In this document: in pieces, positions 1 to 11,425 of the stretch
Layout: each line of letters begins with the position of its first letter
Numbering within the stretch: the stretch's first letter is position 1
Source: Closterium sp. Naga37s-1
Taxonomy: Eukaryota; Streptophyta; Zygnematophyceae; Desmidiales; Closteriaceae
Assembly (NCBI GenBank): GCA_947471745.1
Contig: CANJKZ010000513.1
Location: 310,001-374,000, forward strand
Reading direction: 5' to 3'
Length of the DNA stretch: 64,000 nt
The notes under the pieces: model-generated
The model's database searches: none
What the model was told of the DNA's origin: nothing
The model's input: the letters and a program-made list of their open reading frames with translations, nothing else
Translations under genes and position numbers: made by a program

Positions 1-1497
1 ATGGCATCCTGGAAGTCCACTGGCACTTACGTCGACGAGGTTCCCCCTCCTGGGGCGAACATCGTCAGTGGCATGTGGATTTTCAGGGTGAAGCGGCCGC
101 CAGGTTCTCCGCCTGTCTTCAAGGCTCGGTACGTCGCTCGAGGCTTCAGTCAGCGAGAGGGAGTAGACTTCTTTCAGACCTTCTCCCCCACCCCGAAGAT
201 GACCACTCTTCGGGTGCTGCTGCACGTTGCCGCTCAGCGTGACTACGAGCTTCACTCTCTTGACTTCAGCACAGCTTTCTTGCAGGGCAGTCTGCACGAG
301 GAGATCTGGCTGCGCCGTCCACCTGGCTTCACTGGGTCGTTTCCTCCTGGTACCCAGTGGAGCCTCCGGCGGCCGGTCTACGGTCTTCGCCAGGCTCCAC
401 GTGAGTGGCACGACACACTGAGGACTACACTTGCGGCTCTTGGGTTCTCGTCTTCTACTGCTGACCCGTCGCTGTTCCTGCGCACCGACACTTCACTGCC
501 GCCGTTCTACATCCTCGTGTACGTCGACGACTTGGTCTTTGCCACTGCTGACACTGAGGCTCTCGCCCACGTGAAGTCGGAGCTGCGGAAGAGACACACG
601 TGCACAGACCTGGGTGAACTGACAAGCTATCTTGGCTTGCGGATCACCCGGGACAGAGCACGCCGCACCATCACACTGACTCAGTCACACATGGTGCAGC
701 AGGTCCTTCAGCGCTTCGGCTTCACCTGGTCCTCAGCACAGGCCACTCCTCTGGCTATAGGTCACTCGCTCTCAGCTCTGCCTTCGGATGAGTCCGTAGA
801 GCCTAGTGGTCCTTACCCAGAGCTAGTTGGTTGCCTCATGTACCTGATGACTTGCACTCGTCCTGACCTAGCATACCCTCTTGGCCTTCTGGCCCGCTAC
901 GTGGCTCCTGGCAGGCACCGAAAGGTGCACTGGGATGCTGCAAAGAGGGTATTGCGCTACTTGTGCAGTACATCGGGCATGGGGCTCGTGCTTGGAGGGA
1001 GGCGCTCAGTTGTTCTCACTGGGCACTCAGACGCTTCTTGGGTTGACGACCAGGCTACTCAGCAGTCGTCACAGGGTTACACCTTCAGCTTTGGCTCTGG
1101 TTCATTTTCTTGGCGTTCTACTCGCTCGTCTTCAGTTCTCAGCTCCAGTTGTGAGGCTGAGATCTACGCCACAGCCATGGCTGCACAGGAGTTACGCTGG
1201 TTGACCTACCTTCTGACTGACCTGGGAGAGCGGCCTAGTTCTCCTCCAGTGCTGTACGTCGACAACAAGGCTGCCATTGCCTTGTGTCAGGAGCACAGAC
1301 TGGAGCACAGAACGAAGCACATCGCTCTCCGTTACTTCCTGGCTCGAGAGCTGCAGCAGCGTGGTCAGCTTTGTCTGCGTTACGTGGCCACTCGGGCCAA
1401 CACTGCTGATATATTCACCAAGGCACTTCAGCCTGGTGATCATCAGCGCTTCTGTACTGTCCTGGGGCTTGTGCCCACTGTTCCTCACTTACTGTAG
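1..1497 (+). pseudogene. Element A: 3' part of Ty1/copia pol (RT and RNase H)
   Basis: This is the C-terminal 498 residues of a copia polyprotein; the 5' part lies outside the window. It opens in the conserved start of the RVT_2 reverse transcriptase ([36 protein letters not shown]). The catalytic box [10 protein letters not shown] is intact near nt 518-547. RNase H follows, with SDASW, EAEIYA, DNKAAIAL and the usual ending ADIFTKAL. The reading frame is open to the stop at 1495-1497, so this end looks recently active, although completeness cannot be judged. It belongs to the same family as elements C, E and I here and is related to, but distinct from, element B. Confidence 0.9.
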
Positions 1498-1733
1498 GCT
1501 TTGTCTGTACTGTGATCTATATATATATATATATACCTGCTTGTTTGTTTTGTTAGGTTGAGATCACCTTGCTGTTTGTGTTGTCTATATATGCCTCTGC
1601 ATTTGAAGTGGCCCTGTGGCCCTTTGCTTGTGCTCAGACTGTGTGGTGACGTTGTGATCCACCCTGAGCTTGCTTTGCCTTTCTTGACTGGTCTTGTGAC
1701 CCCTTGCTCTCCCCCACTTTGCCTATGGGGGTG
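1498..1733 (+). other. 3' untranslated region and polypurine tract of element A
   Basis: This non-coding stretch lies between the pol stop and the 3' LTR. It includes a (TA)n run near 1519-1534 and the segment TGTGGTGACGTTGTGATCC, which recurs in elements E and G. It ends in a short G-rich tract (CTATGGGGGTG) just before the LTR, the expected place for the plus-strand primer. Confidence 0.7.
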
Positions 1734-1862
1734 TGTCAAACATTATCATATATGTTATTGATGTGTAGGCTATAGTGGGTTAGCCTTTAGGGGGTACACA
1801 ACTCTAGGGTTTCATATTTGTACTCTCATCTTTCATAGTTCAATCACTTCTTCATTCTGACA
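1734..1862 (+). repeat. 3' LTR of element A (129 bp)
   Basis: The LTR begins TGTCAAAC and ends TTCTGACA, giving TGTCA/TGACA termini. The 132-bp LTR at 23667-23798 has the same layout and shares the stretch TGTGTAGGCT near its middle. Very short LTRs are a property of this family. The target duplication cannot be tested because the 5' LTR is outside the window. Confidence 0.8.
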
Positions 1863-2024
1863 GCATGCACGTTCCTCAACGCCAAGACTCTCGCGCGCAG
1901 CCGCAACTACGGAATGTACATATACAAGGTGGTCGGCAAAGACTACTGCAATACCATTTACTTCAGCAGCAAAGCCAACAATGACTGTAGCGACGGGATT
2001 AAAGCGTCCTTCACTGTTGGATAA
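1863..2024 (+). CDS. Possible terminal exon of an unknown host protein
   Basis: An open frame starts directly at the element A LTR and ends at TAA 2022-2024. It codes for about 53 residues with three cysteines (ACTFLNAKTL, KDYCNTIYF, NNDCSDGIKASFTVG). There is no start codon, so if real this is the 3' end of a gene whose upstream part was displaced by element A. I do not recognise the family; the spaced cysteines and short tail would fit a small secreted protein, which is a guess. The minus strand is also open here, so the coding strand is uncertain. Confidence 0.3.
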   Translation, partial: ACTFLNAKTLARSRNYGMYIYKVVGKDYCNTIYFSSKANNDCSDGIKASFTVG

Positions 2025-2186
2025 TAACAACTCTAGGCAACAAGAGAGTGTGTACAGTCATTGTATGGATGGTATTGTACCTTATTCCCCCGGATGAAAT
2101 ACCCTTGGGTCTGGTACATAATTTTTATAAAGGATGTGTCTGATCAGAGTAATGAACTTTACAGCAAGCTGATTTTTGAAATGACA
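2025..2186. other. Short AT-leaning spacer
   Basis: There is no open frame or repeat of note between the possible terminal exon and the MITE. It may be 3' UTR of the upstream exon. Confidence 0.4.
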
Positions 2187-2188
2187 TA

Positions 2189-2723
2189 CCGTATTACCCC
2201 GGATATAAGCGCACCTGCGCTTATAATAAAACAGTGTTTTTTTTGGGGGGTGCGCTTATAATTGAGTAAAAATTATAAGCGCATGCACTTATAATATAAC
2301 AAATACAAATATATATTTCAATGCACCAAATTGTACATCTCATCCTTCAGATTTCAATCGAATCGAGATTGTAGAAAGTCACATGTCAAAATCGCGTGCG
2401 GGCGATTCTTCGCGAGCGCCCAGAGGCAAAATACAGTGTAACACCTCACTTTGAGGGCGTGCCAGCTCGTGCTGACTGGACGCGCAGGATGTGAGAGGTC
2501 TTCGAAAGTCAATGTAAGCGAAAATGGGTTGTGGCCTCGCTGCAAAACTGAGATTCGTTACCGTTTTAATGAAGAATTATAAATAAAATTACACATGCGC
2601 TTATAATATATCAGGGTTTTATAAGGGGTGCGCTTATAATTGAGGATCGGCCATAAGCGCATTGCTCCAGATACAAGCGCATGCGCTTTTAATAGGCCTG
2701 CGCTTATATCCGGGGCCATACGG
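2189..2723. mobile_element. MITE-like inverted-repeat element, family M1 (535 bp)
   Basis: Imperfect terminal inverted repeats start CCGTATTACCCCGGATATAA on the left and CCGTATGGCCCCGGATATAA on the right (read from the minus strand). The element is flanked by TA on both sides (2187-2188 and 2724-2725). Subterminal repeats of the type GCGCTTATAAT occur at both ends. There is no transposase frame. A 2-bp TA duplication would fit Tc1/mariner-type cut-and-paste, but the superfamily is an inference. A relative lies at 11616-12832. Confidence 0.75.
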
Positions 2724-2725
2724 TA

Positions 2726-3056
2726 TTCGTGATTATGTGGTTTTCCGGGGTGGAGCTGATGAATCGTCTGTCTTCGTTTCTCCTAAAACAGACACTGAAC
2801 GGACCCACGGCTGTGTTACATTCAATGCGGAAGATGTTACCTGTTACCAATTCTCCCACGTGGCCCAGGAGGTCTGAGGCAGTGTGGAAAGCAACAGCTG
2901 TACCCCGCCTGACGCTCGCGAAATTCGCTCACGTCGCAAGTCATCAAAGTTGTGCTACCTACGCTTATCTCCAACAAAAACTTTCTGGAGGGATTTACGC
3001 TTTTGTGACTAAGACCTAGTTTGTTCTAGTCCTCTCCGCCTAATCCAGCCAGTACA
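2726..3056. promoter_or_regulatory. Upstream region of the NDUFB3-like gene
   Basis: This 330-bp host sequence lies between the M1 element and the small gene at 3057. It should hold the promoter and 5' UTR. I see no clear TATA box. The start codon context is ACAATGA. Confidence 0.35.
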
Positions 3057-3233
3057 ATGAGCGGACCGGGTGAGTTCTTCAGGCGCAATGACGCGTACAG
3101 GCATCACCCGCTCCTGAAGAACCAGCTGCGACACGGCCTCCCGGGCTTAGGGATTGCCTTGTCGGCGTTTGCCGTCTACCTGTTTGTTGACGGCATGGCG
3201 TCGAAACTCGGAAGCAAGCCGTCTGGGCATTGA
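3057..3233 (+). CDS. NDUFB3: Complex I subunit, NDUFB3/B12-like (58 aa)
   Basis: A complete 58-residue frame runs from ATG 3057 to TGA 3231-3233 without introns. The N-terminal motif GEFFRRNDAYRHHPLLKNQ and the following LRHGLPGLGIALSAFAVYLF match the plant version of the B12 subunit of mitochondrial NADH dehydrogenase. That version has a GEFFRR-type start, a basic HP stretch, and one transmembrane helix (about residues 31-46 here). It is an accessory subunit of the complex I membrane arm with no catalytic role. The tail (DGMASKLGSKPSGH) is short and ends in His, as in homologues. It is easily overlooked because of its size. Confidence 0.8.
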   Translation: MSGPGEFFRRNDAYRHHPLLKNQLRHGLPGLGIALSAFAVYLFVDGMASKLGSKPSGH

Positions 3234-3894
3234 CGACATGCACTTCCGTGCTGGATTTACAGTATGTTACGAGCGCAGGCGAAGTCGTGTGTCGTACGTA
3301 ATTTCATATTCATTACTAGAGCACCTTCGTGTGCGGATCTGATGTCGGGTACGAGATGATAGCCTCCTATATTGATGGAAAGAACTACTCTGTTCGTCTC
3401 CTGTTGTATCAGCAATTCTAGTCGCAAATCGTGTGGTATTGACCGACGCGCGTTTTAGTGTTTTCTCACCCTCCTGTTCTTCGCCATACCCGCCCTTTGA
3501 TCCAACGGTCAAGGGACGGCCTCTTTCTCGATCCGCCGGTGACCTTCATTTCTTGTTTCTCTTGTTCCAGACGATACCCACAACCTTGCTCCCTGCTGCT
3601 TGCTCCCTGCTGCGTGCTCCCTGCTGCTTGCTCCTTTCACTTGGGCTGTTCGTTCCCCTTCCATTCCGCCCTGGCCCTGTGACCATCGTTTCCTCTCTTA
3701 TGCGTCCTGCTCGTATTGGTTACCCCTCCTGTCCTGCTCCTCAACGTGTTCCCTCCTGTTCTCCACCTGTATCAACGCCTCTTTTTCTCTCCTGTAATCG
3801 TTTTCACCCTTCGTTTTGTTCACCTTCGACGGAGAGCATTTGTGTCTCAGTTTCTTTTGGGAGGAGGGGCAGGTGTGTGGTTGGGAGGGGAGAT
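3234..3894. other. Host 3' flank, pyrimidine-rich
   Basis: This holds the probable 3' UTR of the NDUFB3-like gene, then a C/T-rich stretch with a short tandem run of CTCCCTGCTGCTTG at about 3591-3640. Open frames here look like low-complexity shadows. The element B target duplication GCAGG is at 3895-3899. Confidence 0.4.
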
Positions 3895-3899
3895 GCAGG

Positions 3900-4051
3900 T
3901 GTCAAATGTTTATATATTCTATATATTGTTAGATAGGCTACTGTGAGTTGCCCTCTAAAGGGTACAACACTTTAGGTCGACATTTGCATCTCCTTGTCCC
4001 TCCTTACTCAAACATTTACTCTCGACACTTGCCTCCTAGCCTATCTTAAGA
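3900..4051 (+). repeat. 5' LTR of element B
   Basis: The LTR is 152 bp, starts TGTCAAATGT and ends CTATCTTAAGA. It is followed immediately by the primer-binding site. It should contain the promoter; a TATATATT run lies at about 3913-3928. Confidence 0.9.
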
Positions 4052-4063
4052 TGGTATTAGAGT
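4052..4063 (+). promoter_or_regulatory. Primer-binding site of element B
   Basis: TGGTATTAGAG follows the 5' LTR directly. It differs from the initiator-methionine tRNA complement used by many copia elements (TGGTATCAGAG) at one base. Confidence 0.8.
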
Positions 4064-5211
4064 AGTTTTTTTACTCCCTCCCACGCTTCCGCTCCCTCCC
4101 TTAGCCGGTCCCGAGGCGCCCGTCCCTTAGGCCCCGTTTCGTCGCGGGTAGGACGGCCCCCGCGGGCCTCGTTTTCGTCGCGTTTAAGGGCCCCCCGCGG
4201 GCCTCGTTTTCGTCGCGTTTAAGGCCCCCCCGCGGGCCTCGTCTTTCGTCGCGTTTACAGGGCCCCACTGGCCCCTCGTTTCGTCGCGCTCCAGAAGGGA
4301 CTCTCCCCCCCCCCCCCCCCCCGCGGGCCCGCGTAGTCGTTCTTAGCCCGCAGCAGCGCGCGCGTTAGCCAGCGGCAGCCGCGCACGCCACTGCAGCACG
4401 CGCATTGCAGCAGCAGCGCGTGCTTTGCTGCAGCAGCACGGCTAGGCAGCAGCGCGTGCATTGCAGCAGCAGCACGGCTAGGCAGCAGCGCGTGCATTGC
4501 AGCAGCAGCACGGCTAGGCAGCAACGTGTCCATTGCAGCAGCAGCACGGCTAGGCAGCAGCGCGTGCTCCTGCAGCAGCAGCACGGCTAGGCAGAAGCTA
4601 GCCGCCAGCAGCAGCTAGCCACCGGAACCTAGCCGCCAGCAGCTGGCGCCAGCTAGCCCCTCCCACCCGCCCACAGCCCCTTTCAACCGCTCACAGCCCC
4701 TTCCAACCGCTCACAGCCCCTTCCAACCGCTCACAGCCCGTTCCAACCGCTCACAGCCCCTTCCAACCGCTCACAGCCCCTTCCAACCGCTCAGAGCCCC
4801 TTCCAAACGCTCACATCCCCTTATCACGCGCGCACACCACCTAGGACCACCCGACCTCCGTTGGTTCGACACTCGCGTCACTCATACTCACAGTGTTTCG
4901 CACCGTCGCGGCTGGAGGCCGCTCCGCTTAGCTGTTTAGGCTAGTCCTGACGTTCGTTGTTAGCTAGGTCTCTCCTCGCTCCGCCAGCCCCTCGAACGAC
5001 CCTCTGGCTCCTCGATCGGCTCGTCAGCCCTGCCTCCTCCAGCCGTGTGCTCCTAGGTCAGCTAACTCCCAGCTCCGTTCGTTACTAGACTGGCGTTCCT
5101 AGCTCAGTTTTCCTCCGTACTCCAGCAGTACCTCGCCTAGTCCCACCTGGCGCTCCTCGCTCCTAGCTCCGTTTGCTCCGTGCTCCAGCTGTTCCTAGCC
5201 TAGCGTCCAAT
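4064..5211 (+). repeat. Long leader of element B with three tandem-repeat blocks
   Basis: This is 1.15 kb of untranslated leader. Block 1 (about 4125-4290) repeats CGCGGGCCTCGTTTTCGTCG four times and ends in a run of about 18 C. Block 2 (about 4400-4595) repeats GCAGCAGCACGGCTAGGCAG roughly five times. Block 3 (about 4675-4815) repeats CCCTTCCAACCGCTCACAG about eight times. Pyrimidine-rich sequence then leads to the start codon at 5212. The role of these blocks is unknown; packaging or internal initiation are possibilities only. Confidence 0.75.
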
Positions 5212-8200
5212 ATGGACTCCTCCCGCCGCCTTCGTTTCGATGCAGAGGGGCGCCCGATAGAGTTCGGCACCTGGCTCCGCCAGACTCAGCGCTATCTCAC
5301 CAGTCAGCGCCAGGACGGCGCCACCCTGTACGCCCACGCGTCCGGTGCCCTCCAGGCACCACCGCGTCCCGAGCCCCTCCCTGCCGTGCCCCCCCCGACT
5401 CCGGAGGCACAGGCGGACTACGCTCGTCTCGTCTTGGCGCGGGACGTTTGGGACTCCCGTGACGCTGCGGCTGCACTCGCGCTGACCGAGCTCCTTCCAC
5501 CGACTGAGGCCGCTCACTTCGACCTGGTAGAGACTGCGAAGGAGGTGTATGATGCTATTTCTGCACGCTATTCCACCCCTTCCTCTGCCTCCCTCAGCCG
5601 CATCCTCATGCCGTTCGTGTTTCCCGACCTCGGCTCTTTTGCGACTGTCTCTGACCTAGCCACACACTTGCGCTCCCTTGTCGCTAGCTACCGAGCAGCT
5701 TGCACTGAGGCTCAGCTTCTTGTTGCTCCTCCTCCTATTTGGCTCACAGTCCACTGGGTAGTCACTCGTCTCCCTGACCGCCTCTCCACTGCCCGTGACG
5801 CACTTCTCCAGCATCACCCCAGTGAGCTTACGATTGATCTTCTCGAGACTACTCTCGGGAAGATCGAGAGTAACCTCCTCTCTGTTGCCTCAGCCACTGA
5901 CGCAGTTGCCCCTCGTTTGTTTGAGGGGTGTGCTGTCCCCCAGCTTCCTACCTTCACTGCTACACGTGCCTCTGCTGCTGTGTCGGTTTCTGAGGACACT
6001 GCAGCTGTTTCTGCCGCTGACAGGCAGAAACGGGGCAAGGGGGGCAAGAAAGGGGGGAAGGGGGGTGGCGGCGGTGGAGGAGGTGGCGGTGGTGGAGGCG
6101 GCCCTGGGGGCGGCAGTGGTGGCGGTGTTGCCCCAGGCGGAGGGAGCTCTGGAGGAGGTGCTGACCCACCTGCTGGAGGAGGTTCGACCAGCGGTGGTGC
6201 GGGGCCCCAGCAGCAGCAGCCACAGCAGCAGCAGCCACAGCAGAGACAGCAGCTGCACCAGGGACAGCAGCAGTGGCAGGCACCACAGCAGTTTCAGACG
6301 TGGGGACCCCCACTGCAGTGGGGTCCGCAGCAGCACTGGGGCCCTCCGCCACAGTGGGGACCTGGAGGACCCGGGAGCACTGGCCGCAGCAGCAGCACTA
6401 CCAGCTGGGCCCCTCGCCCCCCGCGGCGCGACACCGGCCCCTGCGACCACTGGTGCGTCACCGGACCTGGCAGTCCCTGTGTCTGCGGCCGCGACGACCA
6501 CTCTGCAGCGCGGTGCTTCCGCCGCCTCGACGACCTCTACCGTGCACGCTGGGGTCCTGAGGCGACCACCCCGCGCTGGGCTCGCCTGCTAGCCCGTAAG
6601 ATTCCTGTATTTGAACTGTCTATGGACGATGCTCGTCAGTATGCTTTGTATGCTGATGTTGACTATAGTGCTGATGGATTTGTGTGCTCGCGTGTTCGTA
6701 GTCTAGGATGCTTGCCTCCTGTTAGTGTAGACCTGTGCCTCTCTAGTCTAGGTGCTTGTGTTTCTGCTCTAGGTGCTTGTGTAGCCTCCGGACCTGACAC
6801 GCCTCCGGCTGAGGCGTCTCTGTCGTTCACGCTGGACTCTGGCGCGTCGCAGTGTTTCTTCCGCGACCACACGACCCTCACACCACTTCTTGCTCCGGTT
6901 CCGGTAGCTTTGGCTGATCCTTCTTCAGGACCAGCCGTTGCGCGCAGCTCCACCACCCTCCCGTGCCCTGTGGTCCCCTCTGGTGTCTTGCGCGGCCTCC
7001 ACATCCCCTCGTTCACTCGGAACTTGGTGGGTGTTGGATACCTCCAGGACAGGGGGATCACCGTTACCTTTGTGGGGGGGGGGCGGACTGCAGTCTGTAC
7101 TGACGCTACCACAGGTGCTGTTCTGGCCACGTTCACCAGGGAGCCCCGCTCCGGTCTCTACGTTCTCCACACCGAGCGCTCCCTGGTCGCGTCCTCCCCT
7201 CAGGTTGTTGCGTCCCCTCCGGCTCAGGTCCCCAGTCCAGTTGCTGTGTCTAGCCAGGTAGTCGTGTCCAGTCCGGTCGCTGTGTCCAGTCCAGTCGCTG
7301 CGTCTTGCTCCTGTCGCTCTCTCGCCCACCGCACCGTCCTGTGGCACCACCGTCTTGGCCACCCGTCGATCCCTCGCCTTCGTGGCATGCTCAGTCAGGG
7401 ACTAGTCACAGGTCTCCCACGCACCTTCCCGTCGCTCCCTCTCTCGCTTGCCCCTCCTTGCTCTCCGTGCGTCGACGGTCGCTTACGCGCCACTCCCCAC
7501 TCCTCCTCCCTTCGTCCGGCCACCGCTCCCTTCGAGACTCTCCACTTGGACGTCTGGGGCCCTGCCCCGACGCAGGGGTCTGGGAGGGAGCGTTACTTTC
7601 TGGTGGTCGTCGACGACTTCTCCAGGTACACCACAGTGTTCCCTCTTGCGAAGAAGTCCGAGGTGACTGCTACGCTGATCAGGTGGCTTCTAGCCACTGA
7701 GGGCACTCGTGGTCGTCGAGTCAGTTGTCTTCACTCCGACCGTGGGGGCGAGTTTCGCTCCGGCATTCTCGGCGGATTCTGCGGCGAACAGGGCATCACC
7801 CAGTCCTGGACGCTGCCAGAGTCCCCACAGCAGAATGGGGTTGCTGAGCGCCGCATAGGCTTGGTCATGGACATCGCCCGCACGTCCATGATTCATGCCC
7901 GTGCGCCCCATTTTCTGTGGCCCCACGCGGTTCGCTACGCCGCACACCAGCTGAACCTCCAGCCGCGTGTCTCGCGGCCCGAGGCTTCACCGACCAGTCT
8001 TTGGACTGGATCCCCTGGTGTTGGGTCGGCCTTTCGAGTCTGGGGCTGCCTTGCACTTGTTCGCGACACCTCCGCGGACAAGCTCTCGGCACGCGCCGTC
8101 CCATGTGTCTTCCTTGGTTTCCCAGTGGACTCTGCTGACTGGTCCTTTTACCACCCTCCCCTCCACCAGTTCCTAGACTCCCGTGACGTCCGGTTTGACG

Positions 8201-8920
8201 AGTCCGTGTCCTACTACACCCGGTACCCCTGTCGAGGTCTCCCGGTACCCCCTCCCCCTCTCTTCCTCGCACCCTCTCCTCCTCCTGCTCCCGCTCCTCC
8301 GGTACCCCCGCCCCCCCCAGGTCCTGCCCCGTCTGGTGTGTCCCACGCTACCCCTCTACCCTCGGTCGCGCGTCAGGTAGCGTCTCCCTCCCCGCAGTCC
8401 TCCTCACAGTCCCCTCAGCAGCCTTCGGCACTTCCGCGACAGGTTACTTTGGACTCGGTTGGTGTTGGCGCTAGAGGTGCAGCCGCTGGCGGTGCTCGGT
8501 CTGGGGGTGCTCGGTCGCGGGGTACTGGAGCTGGAGGTGCTGGCGCACGTGACGCTAGCTCTGGGGGTGCTGGAGCTGGAGGTGCTGGCGCAGGTGGCGC
8601 TAGCTCTGGGGGTGCTGGAGCAGGAGGTGCCGGCACTGGAGGTGCTGGTTCTGGGGGTGCTGGAGTTGGGGGTGCTGGCACTGGCGGTGCTAGTTCTGGG
8701 GGTGCTGGAGTTGGAGGTCCTGGCACTGGCGGTGCTGGTTCTGGGGGTGCTGAGTCTGAGGGGACTGACGCTGGAGACCCTGGTTCTGCGGAGTCCACTC
8801 CGCCTCCCCACCGCCACGACACGCGTCTCCAGGCTGCCCGTCGGCGTGAGCGTGAGGAGCAGGAGCGGTTGGAGAGGGAGCGGCAGGAGCTGCGGGTGCT
8901 GGACCTTCTGGAGCAGCAGC

Positions 8921-8957
<37 letters not shown>

Positions 8958-11217
8958 GCAGCCGCCGCCGCAGCCGCAGCAGCAGCGGCCGCAGCCGCCA
9001 CCGCAGCTTCCTCTGGAGCGGCGGTTGTTCCCACCTGTGAGTGGCCTGCGGGCCCTTGGCCTTTCCTCCTCTCCTCCTGTCCGCTCCCAGTCTCCTCCTG
9101 TGTTTGTTCCTCCGTTGCCTCCTCCTGACGACCGTCCGGCGGTCTGGTCTTCTCCTCCTCCCTCTGTCCGTCGCGACCTGATCACTCGTTGTCCTCCGCG
9201 TGCTCGTCACTCGTCCCCTGTTACTGACCTCCACACTGCCCTCCTTTGTTCGTCTCGTCGTCGTTCTCCTTCTCCTGTGTCCGTTCTCCCGTCTCCTCCT
9301 CCGTCCTCCCTACCAGCCCTCCCCACTCCTATCTCTGACTACTACCGCGTTGTTCGTCCTGTTGCCGCACGTGTCCTCGCCACTCTTGTCACCGACTCTC
9401 GTTTCCCTCCGTCGTCTGCCTCGGCTCTTACTGCCGCTGTCGCTGAGTTTGCTGCCGCCAGCCACCTTGACTACGCCACCCGTGTGGTGCCAGCTCCTCC
9501 CTACCGTCCTCTGTCCGTCGGGGGTGGGTTTGCCCTTGGCTGTGACGTCCTAGAGGACAGAGAGTCTGAGCTGGAGTACTGGGCAGCCGCTTCTCCCTCT
9601 GTGTGTGCCATGCTGCTCTCCCCTGAGGGAGACCCCGACGCCCTTGACATACCGACTCCTCGCACTTACCGCGAGGCAGTGTCAGGGGCGTGGGCCTCTC
9701 AGTGGAAAGCGGCTATGGACTCAGAGTTGGCGTCTTGGAGATCCACAGGCACCTACGTCGACGCAGTTCCCCCTCCCAGGGCGAACGTAGTCGATGGCAT
9801 GTGGCTCTTCAAGGTGAAGCGGCCGCCTGGAGCACCGCCGGTGTTCAAGGCGCGCTACGTGGCTAGGGGCTTCAGTCAGCGTGAGGGAGTTGACTTCTTC
9901 CAGACCTTCGCCCCGACCCCGAAGATGACTACTCTTCGGGTGTTACTCCACATAGCAGCGCAGCGAGACTACGAGCTGCACTCCCTCGACTTCTCCACTG
10001 CGTTCCTCCAGGGCCGACTACACGAGGAGATCTGGCTGCGCCGTCCTCCTGGCTTCACTGACACCTTCCCACCTGGGACCCAGTGGAGCCTGAGGCGACC
10101 AGTCTACGGTCTCCGCCAGTCGCCCTGTGAGTGGCACGACACTCTTCGCTCCACGCTTCGTGACCTTGGGTTCAGCCCGTCCTCCGCCGACCCGTCGCTG
10201 TTTGTTCGAGCGGGTTCTACTCCTTTCTTTATCCTTGTCTATGTCGACGACTTGGTGTTTGCTACAGCAGACAGGGCAGCCCTGGCTCAGGTGAAGTCCG
10301 AACTGCAGAAGAGACACAAGTGCACTGACCTGGGTGAGCTGCAGCGCTACCTTGGCCTGCAGATCACCCGGGACAGAGCCGCTCGCACCATCACACTGAC
10401 GCAGTCACACATGGTGCAGCAGATCCTTCGGCGGTTCGACTTCCAGTTCTCCACCACACAGCCCACTCCTCTTGCTGTTGACCACAGACTCACGGGCCCC
10501 TTTCCTGACGAGCCCTTTGAGTCCAGTGGACCCTACGCAGAGCTGGTGGGCTGCCTCATGTACCTGATGACTTGTACTCGACCGGACCTCGCCTTTCCAC
10601 TCAGCATCCTTTCTCGCTTTGTTGCGACTGGGAGACACCGCCCTGTCCACTGGACAGCTGCTGTGAGGGTGGCGAAGTACCTGGCGACTACATCAGGCAT
10701 GGGGCTTGTGCTTGGAGGGACTCAGCCAGTGGCGTTGACTGGTCACTGCGACTCTTCCTACGCTGACGACGTGGAGACTCAGCGTTCGACTCAGGGTTAC
10801 TGCTTCAGTCTGGGAGCTGGTGCTGTGTCGTGGAGGTCTACACGGTCGTCGTCTGTGGCTACTTCCAGTGCAGAGGCAGAGATCTACGCTGGTGCCATGG
10901 CGGCACAGGAGCTTCGCTGGTTGACCTTCTTGCTCGCCGACCTTGGTGAGCGGCCTCGCTCTGCACCGACCTTGTACGCTGACAACAAGGCCATGATCCT
11001 CCTGTGTCGAGAGCCTCGACTGGAGAGCAGAGTGAAGCATATTGACGTGAGGTACTTCCTCCTGCGAGAGTTGCAGCGACGCGGTCAGGCACGTTTGGAC
11101 TTTGTGGCCTCACAGGCCAACACTGCCGACGTCTTCACCAAGGCCTTGGCGCCTGGTGACCACCACAGGTTCTGTGTGCAGTTGGGGCTTGTTGAGGTAG
11201 GCCCTCGGTTGCTGTAG
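5212..11217 (+). CDS. Gag-Pol polyprotein of element B
   Basis: The single frame is about 2000 aa. I chose ATG 5212 ([18 protein letters not shown]) because the alignment with element C (MASPTVLTFDAE) starts there; an in-frame ATG lies at 5173. Gag (to about nt 6500) has a Gly run, a Gln-rich stretch and an atypical zinc knuckle. Protease carries LDSGAS with Asp at nt 6835-6837. Integrase has the HH-CC finger ([16 protein letters not shown]) and the D-D-E core (HLDVWGP at 7549-7551, [16 protein letters not shown]). A linker of Gly-Ala repeats and poly-Gln follows. RT has FSTAFLQG and [10 protein letters not shown] (Asp pair at 10246-10251). RNase H has DSSYADD, EAEIYA and DNKAM. All catalytic residues I can identify are present. 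Confidence 0.95.
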
Positions 11218-11425
11218 ACTTGCTGTTTGCTCTACTTGTTGTGCTTCTATATATACTAGTAAACTCTTGAACTGGCCTTGTGGCCACTTGCTTGTGCTCG
11301 GAGTGTGTGGTGACTCTGAGCGCCACCCTGAGCTTTGTTTTTTTTTTATGCTTGTTCTTGACTGGTCTTGTGACCCCTTGTTTCCGTTGGTTGTTTTGAT
11401 GCCCCTCACTTAGCCTATGGGGGTG
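11218..11425 (+). other. 3' UTR and polypurine tract of element B
   Basis: This is a non-coding tail that resembles the 3' UTR of element A (GTGTGGTGACTCTGAGCGCC). It ends with CTATGGGGGTG before the LTR. Confidence 0.65.

Noticed and set aside
3433-3946. Cys/Leu/Pro-rich overlapping frames before element B
   Set aside because: Pyrimidine-rich low complexity that runs into the LTR, with no recognisable domain.
8404-9234. Minus-strand frames opposite the element B linker
   Set aside because: They are shadows of the Gly-Ala and poly-Gln coding repeats of the gag-pol frame.
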